A stretch of DNA of 64,000 nucleotides from VRUE01 sp963708115 (GCA_963708115.1 CAVPRX010000001.1:186001-250000); one strand, 5' to 3'. Positions 44,182 through 52,912 are shown, counted from the stretch's first letter. Numbers and translations: made by a program. The notes: generated by a model from the sequence alone, not told the origin.

Positions 44182-44813
44182 TTAGCGCTAACGCTAGCCA
44201 TCTGCGCCGCCTCGAAGAAGGCGGTCATCGCGGCGTGGTCCTTGCGGCCGGGCTCGGCCTCGACGCCGCTGGCGACGTCGACCGCCCAGGGACGGGTGAT
44301 GGCGATCGCCTCAGCGACGTTTTCGGGACGCAGCCCACCGGCCACGATCGCCGGTATGTCCGAGCGACGCTCGCCCAGCAGGCCCCAATCGAAGCTCTCG
44401 CCGGTGCCGCCAAACAAGCCTTTCGCACCCTTGTCAAAGAGATGAAAATCCGTCCGGAACGTCTCCGCCGTATGAATATCGGCAGCGCTCGAAACATGAA
44501 CCGCCTTGATCACCTTGACCCCCGTTTTACGAGCCACCTCGCCGCAGAACGAAGGCCCCTCTTCCCCATTCAGCTGCACCATCGTCAGCCCGGCATCCTC
44601 AACCGCCTTGGCCACCTCATCCAATTCCGGGTTCACAAAAACACCCACAACCTCGCACTTCCTGCGAAAAGCAGCAGAAATCCGCACAGCCTCCCCAGCC
44701 TCAACAGCCCTCGGACTATCGGCGAAGTGGATCAGCCCAACAGCCCAAGCCCCCAGCCTCACAGCCTCAGCCGCGTCATCGAGATTGGTGACCCCACAGA
44801 TCTTGACTCTCAT
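44178..44813 (-). CDS. trpF: Phosphoribosylanthranilate isomerase
   Basis: (Beta-alpha)8 barrel, 211 residues from ATG 44813 (MRVKICGVTNLDDA). Catalytic Cys in KICGVTN and Asp in the FHLFDKGAKGLFGGTGESFDW region, and phosphate-binding PAIVAGGLRPENV and VDVASGVEAEPGRKD. It follows htrA in transcription order with 176 bp between, of which 108 bp are palindromic element F. Confidence 0.96.
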   Translation of the reverse strand: MRVKICGVTNLDDAAEAVRLGAWAVGLIHFADSPRAVEAGEAVRISAAFRRKCEVVGVFVNPELDEVAKAVEDAGLTMVQLNGEEGPSFCGEVARKTGVKVIKAVHVSSAADIHTAETFRTDFHLFDKGAKGLFGGTGESFDWGLLGERRSDIPAIVAGGLRPENVAEAIAITRPWAVDVASGVEAEPGRKDHAAMTAFFEAAQMASVSAK

Positions 44814-44873
44814 CCAGCAAGCGTACGCGACCTCCAAGGTGGGAAAGCTTGCGCGGAACGGGAGGCGTGCTCA

Positions 44874-44981
44874 GGTCGAGGGTCGGGTGTCCCCCGCGGC
44901 AACTTGTGAGCCAACCCGGGGTCTGCGCCCTTGCAGAGTTCCCGGCGGCGGGTTGCGGCGGGGGACACCCGACCCTCGACC
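44874..44981 (+). repeat. Type-1 palindromic element, copy F
   Basis: Perfect 24-bp arms at 44874-44897 and 44958-44981 enclose a 60-nt loop starting GGCAACTTGTGAGCCAACC and ending GGCGGCGGGTTGCG, homologous to copies D and E. The outer arm (GGTCGAGGGTC) is unique to this copy while the inner arm GGGTGTCCCCCGC is shared. It begins 8 nt downstream of the htrA stop and 60 bp upstream of trpF. Confidence 0.9.
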
Positions 44982-44989
44982 GACCACCT

Positions 44990-46198
44990 CTACCGAGAAG
45001 GCACTTCTTCGGCAGACGCGGGACGTACCCCAAGCGTCACGTCGATCGTCTGCGGCTTGCCGTCGCGATCGACCGTAAGTTCCATCTTGTCTCCAGGGGA
45101 AGCGGCATTGACCGCGTTGATCACGTCTTCCATGCCCTCGATCTTCTTGCCGTTGATCTCTGTGATCACGTCGCCGCCGAGCCTGAAGCTGGCGCCTTCG
45201 ATCGTCGCCGAGGTGTCGCCACCCTTGATCCCCGCTTCGTCGGCCGGGCCGCCCTTGACGACTTCGTTGACGAGCACGCCCTCTTCCTCCGGCAACTTCA
45301 AAGCTTTTGCCAGCTCAGGCGTGATGCTGCCCCCGTTGATCCCCAGGTAGGCATGCTTGACTTCGCCGTGATCCTCGATCTGCTGGACGACTTCGCGCGC
45401 CGTGTTGATCGGGACCGCGAAGCCGATGCCGACGTTGCCGTTGCCGCTGCCGCCGGTCTGGATCTGGGAGTTGATCCCGATCACCTTGCCTTCGGATTCG
45501 ATCAGGGGCCCGCCGGAGTTGCCCGGGTTGATCGCCGCGTCGGTCTGGATCACGTGCGAGATCGAGAAGCCGTTCGGCGCCTGAATCTGCCGTTGCAGGG
45601 CCGAGACGATGCCGCTGGTGACGGTGCGGTCGAGCCCGAACGGGTTGCCGATCGCGACTACCGGTTCGCCGACCTCGACGTTTGAGGAGTCCCCCAGGGC
45701 GAGGGGATGGAGGCTCTCCGCCGGCGCGTCGACCTTGAGCAGTGCCACGTCGGTGGCCGGGTCGGTGCCGACGACTTCAGCGGTGTAGGTCTTGTCGGAG
45801 GAGCCGAGTTTGACCTCGACTTTGTCGGCGCCTTCGACCACATGGTTGTTGGTGACGATGTGTCCTTCGGTGTCGATCAGGAAGCCCGAGCCGGTCGCGA
45901 CCCCGCCGCCTTCGGGCTGACCGAAGGGGCTCAGTTCGGACGATTCCTGGGGTTCCAGGTCGGAGGAGATGAACGCGACCCCCTGACCGTCGCGGCGGTA
46001 GATCTGGTTGACCAGGTTGCTGCTGCCACCCTCTTCCTTGGAATCGACCGGAGCCGCCAGGGGCTGGGCGACGGTGACGGTCGAGCCGCTGCTGTCGGCG
46101 TGGATCCAGCCGGCGGCGATCGCCACCCAAGCAAAAGCGGCGACGACGGTGCCGCCGAGGAGAGCAGAGCCGAATGAGCTGCGGAGAAAGTTCTTCAT
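44990..46198 (-). CDS. HtrA/DegP-type serine protease with PDZ domain
   Basis: 402 residues. Signal anchor (about 12-32), a linker, then a trypsin-like domain with His119 (VTNNHVV), Asp150 (PATDVALLKVD) and Ser228 (NPGNSGGPL). A C-terminal PDZ domain (about 300-390) has YLGIN and DVITEINGKKIEGMEDV. A membrane-tethered quality-control protease outside the cytoplasm. It lies inside the trp gene string, between trpC and trpF, 61 bp after trpC. Confidence 0.95.
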   Translation of the reverse strand: MKNFLRSSFGSALLGGTVVAAFAWVAIAAGWIHADSSGSTVTVAQPLAAPVDSKEEGGSSNLVNQIYRRDGQGVAFISSDLEPQESSELSPFGQPEGGGVATGSGFLIDTEGHIVTNNHVVEGADKVEVKLGSSDKTYTAEVVGTDPATDVALLKVDAPAESLHPLALGDSSNVEVGEPVVAIGNPFGLDRTVTSGIVSALQRQIQAPNGFSISHVIQTDAAINPGNSGGPLIESEGKVIGINSQIQTGGSGNGNVGIGFAVPINTAREVVQQIEDHGEVKHAYLGINGGSITPELAKALKLPEEEGVLVNEVVKGGPADEAGIKGGDTSATIEGASFRLGGDVITEINGKKIEGMEDVINAVNAASPGDKMELTVDRDGKPQTIDVTLGVRPASAEEVPSR

Positions 46199-46259
46199 TG
46201 GGGAACGATGATCCGGAACATCCCCAAAGTTCTTCTAAAAAGTGAAACGGGGAGCGGAC

Positions 46260-47060
46260 TCAGGGCAGATGGTGCTCGCGGGTGCCCTCGTCGGCACCGG
46301 TCAGATCACGGGCCAGCGCCTCCGGCTCATCGGCGCTCATCAGCGCCGAGCCGATCAACACCGCGTCGACACCGACCCGCTCCAGCTCTTCGAGCTCGGC
46401 ACGGGTGGAGATGCCGCTCTCGGCGACGACCGTCTTCCCGGCCGGCACGTCAGGCATCAGCTCATAGGTGGTGGAGACGTCGATGGTCCCCTCCTCCAGA
46501 TTGCGGTTGTTGATCCCGATCACCTCGACGTCGAGCTGCAACGCCCGCTCCAGCTCCTCCTCATCGTGGACCTCGACCAAGCAATCGAGGTCCAGGCCCC
46601 GCGCCCTGTCGTACATCTCCCGCAGCGCGTCGTCGTCGAGCGCCCTGACGATCAAGAGCACCGCGTCGGCCCCGTTGACCGCCGCCTCGAAGAGCTGGTA
46701 GGGGTCGACGATGAAGTCCTTGCGCAGGATCGGCAGGCTGCAGGCAGCGCGGGCAGCGCGGAGATCCTCGAGCGAGCCGCCGAAGTGCAGTTCGTCGGTG
46801 AGCACCGAGAGCGCAGCCGCGCCGCCGCGCTCGTAAGCGCCGACCTGGCCGGCGACGGTCGCGGTCGATGAGATCTCCCCGGCACTCGGCGAGCGTCGCT
46901 TGAACTCGGCGATCAGGGAAAGGCCGGGACGGACGAGCGCCTCGCTGAACGGGCGATCGTCGCCGCGGCCGGTAAGCCTCGACTCGAGTTCCGCCTGAGA
47001 CGTGCTGTTACGGCGTTCCTCCACCCCGGCCCTCGCCGCGGCGATCAGCTGCTCGATCAT
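46260..47060 (-). CDS. trpC: Indole-3-glycerol phosphate synthase
   Basis: 266 residues from ATG 47060 (MIEQLIAAARAGVEERR). (Beta-alpha)8 signatures LIAEFKRRSPSAGEI (catalytic Lys), LPILRKDFIVDPYQ, EVIGINNRNL and VAESGIS are present. An open frame runs further upstream through trpD antisense but is not TrpC-like. 19 bp after trpD. Confidence 0.96.
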   Translation of the reverse strand: MIEQLIAAARAGVEERRNSTSQAELESRLTGRGDDRPFSEALVRPGLSLIAEFKRRSPSAGEISSTATVAGQVGAYERGGAAALSVLTDELHFGGSLEDLRAARAACSLPILRKDFIVDPYQLFEAAVNGADAVLLIVRALDDDALREMYDRARGLDLDCLVEVHDEEELERALQLDVEVIGINNRNLEEGTIDVSTTYELMPDVPAGKTVVAESGISTRAELEELERVGVDAVLIGSALMSADEPEALARDLTGADEGTREHHLP

Positions 47061-47079
47061 TCCCACGTGAGGACGAAGC

Positions 47080-48105
47080 CTAGCCGCCGAGCTGGGCGGT
47101 CGTTGCGACCAGGCGGTCGAGCAACTCCGCTGCCGCGCCGCTGTCGATCGCCGCAGCGGCCTTCTCGACCCCCTCCCCGAGGCCGCCGGCGAGGCCGCCG
47201 ACGTAGATCGCGGCGCCGGCGTTGAGCACGACCATGTCGCGGCGGGCGCCGCTCTCGCCGGCCAGCACCGCGCGCGAAGCGGCGGCGTTCTCCTCGGGGC
47301 TGCCACCGGCGACCTGCTCCAACTCCGCCGTGCCAAGGCCGAATTCGCCCGGCTCCACGAACCACTCCTCGGTACGTCCTTCGATCACCTCGACTACCCG
47401 CGTGCGGGCCGAGATCGAGAGCTCGTCGACCCCGTCCTCCGCGGCGACGACCATCGCCCGCGCGCTGCCCAGGCCGACGAGCGCCTCGGCGATCGTCTCC
47501 TGATAGTGGCGGTCGGAGACGCCAAGCAGCTGTCGTTCGGCGCCGGCCGGGTTGGTCAGCGGTCCGAGGAAGTTGAAGATCGTGCGCACGCCAAGCGCCT
47601 TGCGCACGGGCGCGACATGCGCCATCGCGGCGTGGTGGCGGGGAGCGAACATGAAGCCAAAGCCGATCTCGTCGATGCACTGGCCGACCTGCGCGGGGCT
47701 CAGCTCGATGTCGACGCCGAGCGCCTCGAGCAGTTCCGCGGAGCCGCAAGGGCTGTTCGAGCGGTTGCCGTGCTTGGCGACGGCGCAGCCCGCCGCCGCC
47801 GCGACCAGCGCCGCCGTGGTCGAGACGTTGAAGGTGGTGGGACCGCCGCCGGTGCCGGCAGTGTCGACCAGGTCTTCGCGCGAGGTCTCGACGGCGGCGG
47901 CGAGCGAGCGCATCGTCCGCGCCAGGCCAACCAACTCAGGCACCGTCTCTCCCTTCGCCCGCAGGGCGATCAGGAAGGCGCCGGTCTGAACCTCGTCGGT
48001 CCGCCCCGCCATGATCTCGGCCAGCACCGCGGCGGCGTGATCGGTGGTCAGGTGGTCGCCGGCGCAGACCGCGTCGATCGCCCTGCTGACGATGTCGTTA
48101 GGCAT
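47080..48105 (-). CDS. trpD: Anthranilate phosphoribosyltransferase
   Basis: 341 residues. PRPP-binding DTAGTGGGPTTFNVST, KHGNRSNSPCGSAELLEALG, FMFAPRHHAAMAHVAPVRK and FNFLGPLTNPAG are the family blocks. The start ATG is preceded by GGGAGG, which follows directly on the hairpin at 48117-48159. Confidence 0.97.
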   Translation of the reverse strand: MPNDIVSRAIDAVCAGDHLTTDHAAAVLAEIMAGRTDEVQTGAFLIALRAKGETVPELVGLARTMRSLAAAVETSREDLVDTAGTGGGPTTFNVSTTAALVAAAAGCAVAKHGNRSNSPCGSAELLEALGVDIELSPAQVGQCIDEIGFGFMFAPRHHAAMAHVAPVRKALGVRTIFNFLGPLTNPAGAERQLLGVSDRHYQETIAEALVGLGSARAMVVAAEDGVDELSISARTRVVEVIEGRTEEWFVEPGEFGLGTAELEQVAGGSPEENAAASRAVLAGESGARRDMVVLNAGAAIYVGGLAGGLGEGVEKAAAAIDSGAAAELLDRLVATTAQLGG

Positions 48106-48116
48106 CGCTGCCTCCC

Positions 48117-48159
48117 GCGGTAGAGGTTTGTCCCGCCATCCGACTCAAACCTCTACCGC
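48117..48159. repeat. 14-bp perfect hairpin between trpG and trpD
   Basis: Arms 48117-48130 and 48146-48159 (GCGGTAGAGGTTTG / CAAACCTCTACCGC) with a 15-nt loop. The 5' arm on the minus strand includes the trpG stop. The 3' arm ends directly against the trpD ribosome-binding site GGGAGG. The geometry is the same as at murG/murC although the sequence is unrelated. Confidence 0.8.
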
Positions 48160-48722
48160 ACTCCGAGGAAGTTCGCCAGCAGGTGCTTGCCCTGCGGGGT
48201 GAGGACCGACTCGGGGTGGAACTGGACGCCCTCGGCCGGCAGCTCGCGGTGGCGGGCGCCCATCACGACATCACCGAGGCTGGCGCTCAGCTCGAGCTCG
48301 TCGGGCAAGTCGGGGTCGGCGACCAGCGAGTGGTAGCGGCCGGCGACAAGCGGACTGGGCACCCCCGCGTAGATCGCCCTGCCGTCGTGGCTCACCTCGG
48401 CATCCTTGCCGTGGACCGGCTCGCCCTGCACGGTGCGACCGCCGAACGCCTCGACCAGCGACTGGTGCCCGAGGCAGACGCCCAGCACCGGTGTGCCCGC
48501 CTCGGCGAATGCGCGGATCGCCGCGACGGAGATGCCGGCCTCCGCGGGCGTGCAGGGCCCGGGTGAGACGACTAGTCGGTCGGCACCGCGCTCGAGCAGC
48601 TCGCCGACCTCGGCGCGGTCGTTGCGGACCACCTCGATCTCCGCCCCCAACTCGCCCAGGTACTGGACGAGGTTGTAGGTGAAGCTGTCGTAATTATCGA
48701 TGATGAGAACGCGCACGGTCAC
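48153..48722 (-). CDS. trpG: Anthranilate synthase glutamine amidotransferase subunit
   Basis: Class I glutamine amidotransferase (189 aa). LIIDNYDSFTYNLVQYLG, oxyanion SPGPCTP, nucleophile Cys in GVCLGHQS and the His-Glu pair in VQFHPESVLT. The GTG at 48722 overlaps the trpE stop (GTGA); TTG 48728 is an alternative. It supplies ammonia to TrpE. Confidence 0.96.
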   Translation of the reverse strand: MTVRVLIIDNYDSFTYNLVQYLGELGAEIEVVRNDRAEVGELLERGADRLVVSPGPCTPAEAGISVAAIRAFAEAGTPVLGVCLGHQSLVEAFGGRTVQGEPVHGKDAEVSHDGRAIYAGVPSPLVAGRYHSLVADPDLPDELELSASLGDVVMGARHRELPAEGVQFHPESVLTPQGKHLLANFLGVR

Positions 48723-50230
48723 GGCCAATCCGGCTGTTCGCAGGCCAGCTCGACCGCACGGAAGACCGCCTTGGCCTTGTTGACCGACTCGTTGTACTCG
48801 TAGGCCGGTTTGGCGTCGGCGACGGTGCCGCCGCCGGCCTGCACGTGGACCTGGCCGTCCTTGACGACGACGGTGCGGATGTGGATCGCCGTGTCGAGGT
48901 CGCCGTTCCAGGAGAGGTAGCCGATCGCGCCTCCGTAGGAGCAGCGCTTGACCGGCTCCAGCTCGTCAATGATCTGCATCGCCCGTACCTTCGGCGCGCC
49001 GGAGAGGGTGCCGGCGGGCAGCGCCGAGCGCAGCACGTCCATCGCCCCCACCCCCTCGCGCAGCGTCCCCGAGACCTGGCTGACGATGTGGAGGACGTGC
49101 GAGTAGGTCTCGACCACCATCAACTCGTCGACGCCGACCGAGCCGTACTCGCAGACCCGGCCGAGGTCGTTGCGACCGAGGTCTACCAGCATCACGTGCT
49201 CGGCCCGCTCCTTGGCATCGTTGACGAGCTTCTCGGCAAGCCGCCGGTCCTCCTCCTCGTCGCTGCCGCGCGGGTAGGTACCGGCGATCGGCCGCGTCTC
49301 CACCCGCCGTCCCTGCACCTTGACCAGCGGCTCGGGAGAGGCCCCGGCGATCTGAAAGTCGCCGAACTCGAGGAAGTACATATAGGGGGAGGGGTTGACG
49401 GCGCGCAGACCGCGGTAGACCGAGAAAGCCTCCACCGGGAGCGGAGCCGAGAAGCGCTGGGAGGGGACCACCTGGAAGGCGTCGCCGGCGTGGACGTACT
49501 CGACGATCCGCTCCACCGCCGCTTCGAACTCCTCGCGCTCCATGCCGGAGACGAAGCGGGGCGCCTCGGCAACCGCGGGGCTTGCCGGCGCCGGCACGGA
49601 GCCCCGCAGGCGCTCGCGCACCCCGGCGATCGTCGCCACCGAGCGCTCATACGCGGCGTCGATCCCACCCTCGTCGTCGGCAAAGGCGCAGGACATGATC
49701 GTCAACTCGTGGCGCAGGTGGTCGAAGACGAGCAGGACGTCGGTGATCATCAGCGCCATGTCGGGCAGCCCGAGCGGGTCGGGGTTGGGCTCGGCGAGCG
49801 GCTCCACCGTGCGCACCAGGTCGTAGCCGAAGAAGCCGACGGCACCGCCGGCGAAGGGCGGCAGGCCCTCGACCGGGGCGAGCCGGAAGCGGGCGAGGCT
49901 CTCCGCGACGGCGGCATAAGGGTCCGCCGCTTCGCGATCCTCCCCGCCTGTCTCGCTCAGAACCCCGTCGTTCCAGCGCAACACCGAACGCGGCCGGATG
50001 CCGACGAACGAGTAGCGGCCGACCTGACCCTGCTCGGCCGACTCGAGCAGGAAGCAGGGCGCGCCCTCGGGCTCGCCGGCGCGCAGCTTCAGGAAGGCGG
50101 AGACCGGCGTCTCGCAGTCGTCGACGAAGCGTGTGCGGACGGGGACGACGTTGCCCTCGCCGGCGAGGGCCCGGGCCTCGTCGAGGCTGGGCTCGATGCG
50201 CAGCTCGGCGGTGTCAGCCGCGACGGCCAT
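48719..50230 (-). CDS. trpE: Anthranilate synthase component I
   Basis: Chorismate-utilising enzyme (503 aa). The N-terminal domain carries the LLES motif (FLLESAEQGQVGRYSF) that forms the tryptophan feedback site, suggesting allosteric inhibition. The C-terminal domain has AGDAFQVVPSQRF, TRPIAGTYPRG, HVMLVDLGRNDLGRV, GTLSGAPKVRAMQIIDELEP and YGGAIGYLSW. It overlaps the end of hisIE by 17 bp. Confidence 0.97.
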   Translation of the reverse strand: MAVAADTAELRIEPSLDEARALAGEGNVVPVRTRFVDDCETPVSAFLKLRAGEPEGAPCFLLESAEQGQVGRYSFVGIRPRSVLRWNDGVLSETGGEDREAADPYAAVAESLARFRLAPVEGLPPFAGGAVGFFGYDLVRTVEPLAEPNPDPLGLPDMALMITDVLLVFDHLRHELTIMSCAFADDEGGIDAAYERSVATIAGVRERLRGSVPAPASPAVAEAPRFVSGMEREEFEAAVERIVEYVHAGDAFQVVPSQRFSAPLPVEAFSVYRGLRAVNPSPYMYFLEFGDFQIAGASPEPLVKVQGRRVETRPIAGTYPRGSDEEEDRRLAEKLVNDAKERAEHVMLVDLGRNDLGRVCEYGSVGVDELMVVETYSHVLHIVSQVSGTLREGVGAMDVLRSALPAGTLSGAPKVRAMQIIDELEPVKRCSYGGAIGYLSWNGDLDTAIHIRTVVVKDGQVHVQAGGGTVADAKPAYEYNESVNKAKAVFRAVELACEQPDWP

Positions 50231-50825
50231 TGAGTACCTCCATCACGGCTGCCTGGGAGACCTCGCGCGAGGCCAGCAGCACGCTTAGGTGGTAGAGCAG
50301 ATCGGCTGCCTCTTCGGCGACACGCTCGTCGGACTCCTCGCGCGCCGCGCGCACGACCTCCTCGGCCTCCTCCTCGACCTTCTCGCCGATCAATTTCGGA
50401 TCGTCGAGCAGCGTCACCGTGTAGCTGCCCTCGGGCCGCTCGGCGGCACGGCTGCGCAGCGTGCGCTGCAGGACGGGGAGCGCCTCGTACGGGACGGGAG
50501 CCGGCTCATCGCCGTCGAGCTCCCGGTAGAAGCAGGAGCGCTCACCCGTGTGACAGGCGGGTCCGGTCGGCTCGACCAAGGCAAGGATCGCGTCGCCGTC
50601 GCAGTCATAGCGCAGCTGCTTCAGCTTCAGAACGTGACCGGACTCTTCGCCTTTGCGCCAGATCTTCCCCCGCGAGCGACTGAAGAAGTGCATCTCACCA
50701 CTCTCGACGGTCAGGCGCAGCGACTCCTCGCTCGCGTAGGCAAGCGTCAGCACCTCACCGCTAGCGAAGTCTTGTGCCACACACGGCACCAAGCCGCGCT
50801 CGTCGAATTTCACCTGTTCGAACAT
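50214..50825 (-). CDS. hisIE: Bifunctional phosphoribosyl-AMP cyclohydrolase / phosphoribosyl-ATP pyrophosphohydrolase
   Basis: 203 residues from ATG 50825. HisI domain (about 1-105): DFASGEVLTLAYASEESL, FFSRSRGKIWRKGEESGHVL, Zn/Mg ligands in DCDGDAIL and CHTGERSCFY. HisE domain (about 115-203): GSYTVTLLDDPKLIGEKVEE and EEAADLLYHLSVLL. It carries out steps 2 and 3 of histidine synthesis. It leads the trp gene string, linking both PRPP-consuming pathways. Confidence 0.95.
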   Translation of the reverse strand: MFEQVKFDERGLVPCVAQDFASGEVLTLAYASEESLRLTVESGEMHFFSRSRGKIWRKGEESGHVLKLKQLRYDCDGDAILALVEPTGPACHTGERSCFYRELDGDEPAPVPYEALPVLQRTLRSRAAERPEGSYTVTLLDDPKLIGEKVEEEAEEVVRAAREESDERVAEEAADLLYHLSVLLASREVSQAAVMEVLNGRRG

Positions 50826-50910
50826 CAGCGCATGGTAGTCGTGAGAGGGACGCAACTCGCCAAGGTGAACAGGAAACCGCCAGGTCCTAATCCAATAACG
50901 TGCCATTCCC

Positions 50911-52005
50911 ATGGTCTACTCGGACGGCGAGCAGGGGGATTCGGAAGCGGCAAGCAATGAGTACGTCGGCGGAAAACGCTTCACCCAAGAGCTGGTCCGC
51001 GAACTGGAGGGCATCACTCCGTCCTTCCTCGACTCCGCCGAGCGGTTCCCATCTGGCCTGGAGCTGAGGCTTGCCCCAGCACAATTTCGAGCCATTCTGG
51101 GAATCGCGCAGGCCCTCGTAGAGGTCGACTGGTCTCGCCTGCCGACCGATCTGGCCGCGAACGTTCAGGGGGCCCTCACCCGCCTGATGGATGTGGTGCG
51201 CGCGATCCTGAGGTTCCCCGAGGGAGCGGAGGAGGATCCGATCGCGGGAGCGCAAAACCTCCGCGACGATATGGAGCGGCTCGCGAACTTCTTCAGCAAG
51301 ACGGTCGAACCCGCAGTGGAGAGGGCGCGCCGGGACGGCACGCCGGCGGACTCCGAGAGGGAAGCGGCGGCCCAGGCGGTGGAGGCGGCGCAAATTCGGG
51401 AAGCCCTCACTACGGCGCAGGCCGAGCTGGCCGAGCTGCGCGCGCAAAACAGCGAGATATCGGCTGAGCTCGAAGCTCGGGGCGCGCTCGTGGAGGCGCG
51501 CCGGGACGAGACCAGCGCTTCGGGAGCCACGGAGCTGGCAAAGGCCTACTCAGACCAAGCGCGACAGCACGCCAAACAGGGGTGGTATTGGGGGGGCGCC
51601 CTGATCGGGGCGCTGATCCTCGCAGTTGGCGCGGGACTTCTTCTCTTGCTGAAGGTGAACGAGCTACCCACCGACGCGACTGCCGGCGAGATCGCTTCTC
51701 ACATAACCCTCGACATCCTCATAGTCGGCCTACTGATCTACGTGGTTCGCATGGCGAGCCACCAGTTCAGCGTGCACCGTCACTTGGCAGCGATCGCGGA
51801 CAGCAAGGCTGCGGCGCTGCAAACCTTCAGTCGGATCGTGAGCTCGGCCTCCGAGCCGGAGACCCGGACGGCGATCGCCGAGATACTCGCGCAGTCGGTA
51901 TTCAGCTCAGATCACAGCGGCTTTATCGCTTCCTCCAACGACCAGATCACCCTGGTTGAGCGGCTGGCCGGGACGGTCTCTCAGCGGGCCGCGAGCAACC
52001 GGTAG
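50911..52005 (+). CDS. Coiled-coil two-TM membrane protein, unknown function
   Basis: 364 residues, family not recognised. A globular N-terminal part (about 1-140), a coiled coil (about 145-215, AAQIREALTTAQAELAELRA), two TM helices (about 223-245 and 262-283) with a short loop, and a C-terminal helical domain (about 285-364, HRHLAAIADSKAAALQTFSR). It is divergent from hisIE and convergent with era. The codon use looks somewhat less GC-extreme than its neighbours in places. The structure suggests a membrane-attached oligomer; a defence or signalling role would be guesswork. Confidence 0.75.
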   Translation: MVYSDGEQGDSEAASNEYVGGKRFTQELVRELEGITPSFLDSAERFPSGLELRLAPAQFRAILGIAQALVEVDWSRLPTDLAANVQGALTRLMDVVRAILRFPEGAEEDPIAGAQNLRDDMERLANFFSKTVEPAVERARRDGTPADSEREAAAQAVEAAQIREALTTAQAELAELRAQNSEISAELEARGALVEARRDETSASGATELAKAYSDQARQHAKQGWYWGGALIGALILAVGAGLLLLLKVNELPTDATAGEIASHITLDILIVGLLIYVVRMASHQFSVHRHLAAIADSKAAALQTFSRIVSSASEPETRTAIAEILAQSVFSSDHSGFIASSNDQITLVERLAGTVSQRAASNR

Positions 52006-52018
52006 CACGGCCACGCGC

Positions 52019-52912
52019 TCACTCGATCCCTAGCCGGTCCAACAGCCCCTCGTCGCGGCGCCAGTGGCTGCGCACGCGGATCTTCAGATCGAGGTGGACC
52101 TTTGCGCCCAGCTCGGCCTCCAGCGAACTGCGGGCCGCGGTGCCGATCTCGCCTATCTTCTTGCCGCCCTTGCCGATCAAGATGCCCTTCTGCGACTCGG
52201 TCTCCGCCCATACCTCGGCGCGCACCGTGACCAGACCGTCCTCGCGGGTGTCGACCTCCTTGACCTGCACCTCGACCGAGTGCGGGATCTCGTCGCGGGT
52301 CCGGTTGAGGACCTGCTCGCGGATCAGCTCGGCGAGCATCGTCTCGCTCGACTGGTCGCTGTGATCCTCAGGCGGATAGAGGTATGGCCCCTCGGGGACG
52401 AGCTCGGCCAGCCGCTGCACCAGGACGTCGAGGCCTTTGCCGCCACGGGCGCTGATCGGGAACACCTCGTCCACGCCCTCCAGCTCGGCGGCCTCGGACA
52501 GCACCGGCACCAGGTGGTTGGGGCCGACCGTGTCGATCTTGTTGACCGCACAGATAGTCGGCAGGCTGCTGTTCGCCTCGACCAGGGCGCGGGCGATAAA
52601 GCGATCGCCGGCACCGATCCCCTCCTGCCCGTTGACCACCAGCAGGGCGAGATCGGAGTCGGCCAGCTCGCGCTCGACCCGGTGCTGCATCCGCTCGGTC
52701 AGCACGTCGCGCGGCTTCTGCACTCCGGGAAGATCGACGAGGACGAGCTGGGAGCCCGCCTCGACGTCGGTGGCGATGCCGCGAATCGCCCGCCGCGTCG
52801 TCTGCGGGCGCATCGAGACGATCGCAACGCGGCTGCCGACGATCGCGTTGACCAGGGTCGACTTGCCGACGTTCGGTCGCCCGGCGAGACCGACGAAGCC
52901 CGCCCGAGTCAT
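52019..52912 (-). CDS. era: GTPase Era
   Basis: Ribosome-assembly GTPase (297 aa). G1 GLAGRPNVGKSTLVNAI, effector region QTTRRAIRGI, G3 DLPGVQKPRDVL, G4 NKIDTVG and a C-terminal KH domain with GILIGKGGKKIGEIG that binds the 16S 3' end. The ATG overlaps the ybeY stop (ATGA). Confidence 0.98.
   Translation of the reverse strand: MTRAGFVGLAGRPNVGKSTLVNAIVGSRVAIVSMRPQTTRRAIRGIATDVEAGSQLVLVDLPGVQKPRDVLTERMQHRVERELADSDLALLVVNGQEGIGAGDRFIARALVEANSSLPTICAVNKIDTVGPNHLVPVLSEAAELEGVDEVFPISARGGKGLDVLVQRLAELVPEGPYLYPPEDHSDQSSETMLAELIREQVLNRTRDEIPHSVEVQVKEVDTREDGLVTVRAEVWAETESQKGILIGKGGKKIGEIGTAARSSLEAELGAKVHLDLKIRVRSHWRRDEGLLDRLGIE

Noticed and set aside
39351..44981. Type-1 palindromes as ordinary intrinsic terminators
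   Set aside because: They follow stop codons closely, but no T-run flanks them on either strand and they carry a conserved 60-nt loop, which terminators do not need.
39351..44981. Type-1 palindromes as integron attC sites
   Set aside because: The size and the GCAAC/GTTGC inner pairing recall attC, but the required RYYYAAC/GTTRRRY boxes at the ends are absent and no integrase or cassette array is present.
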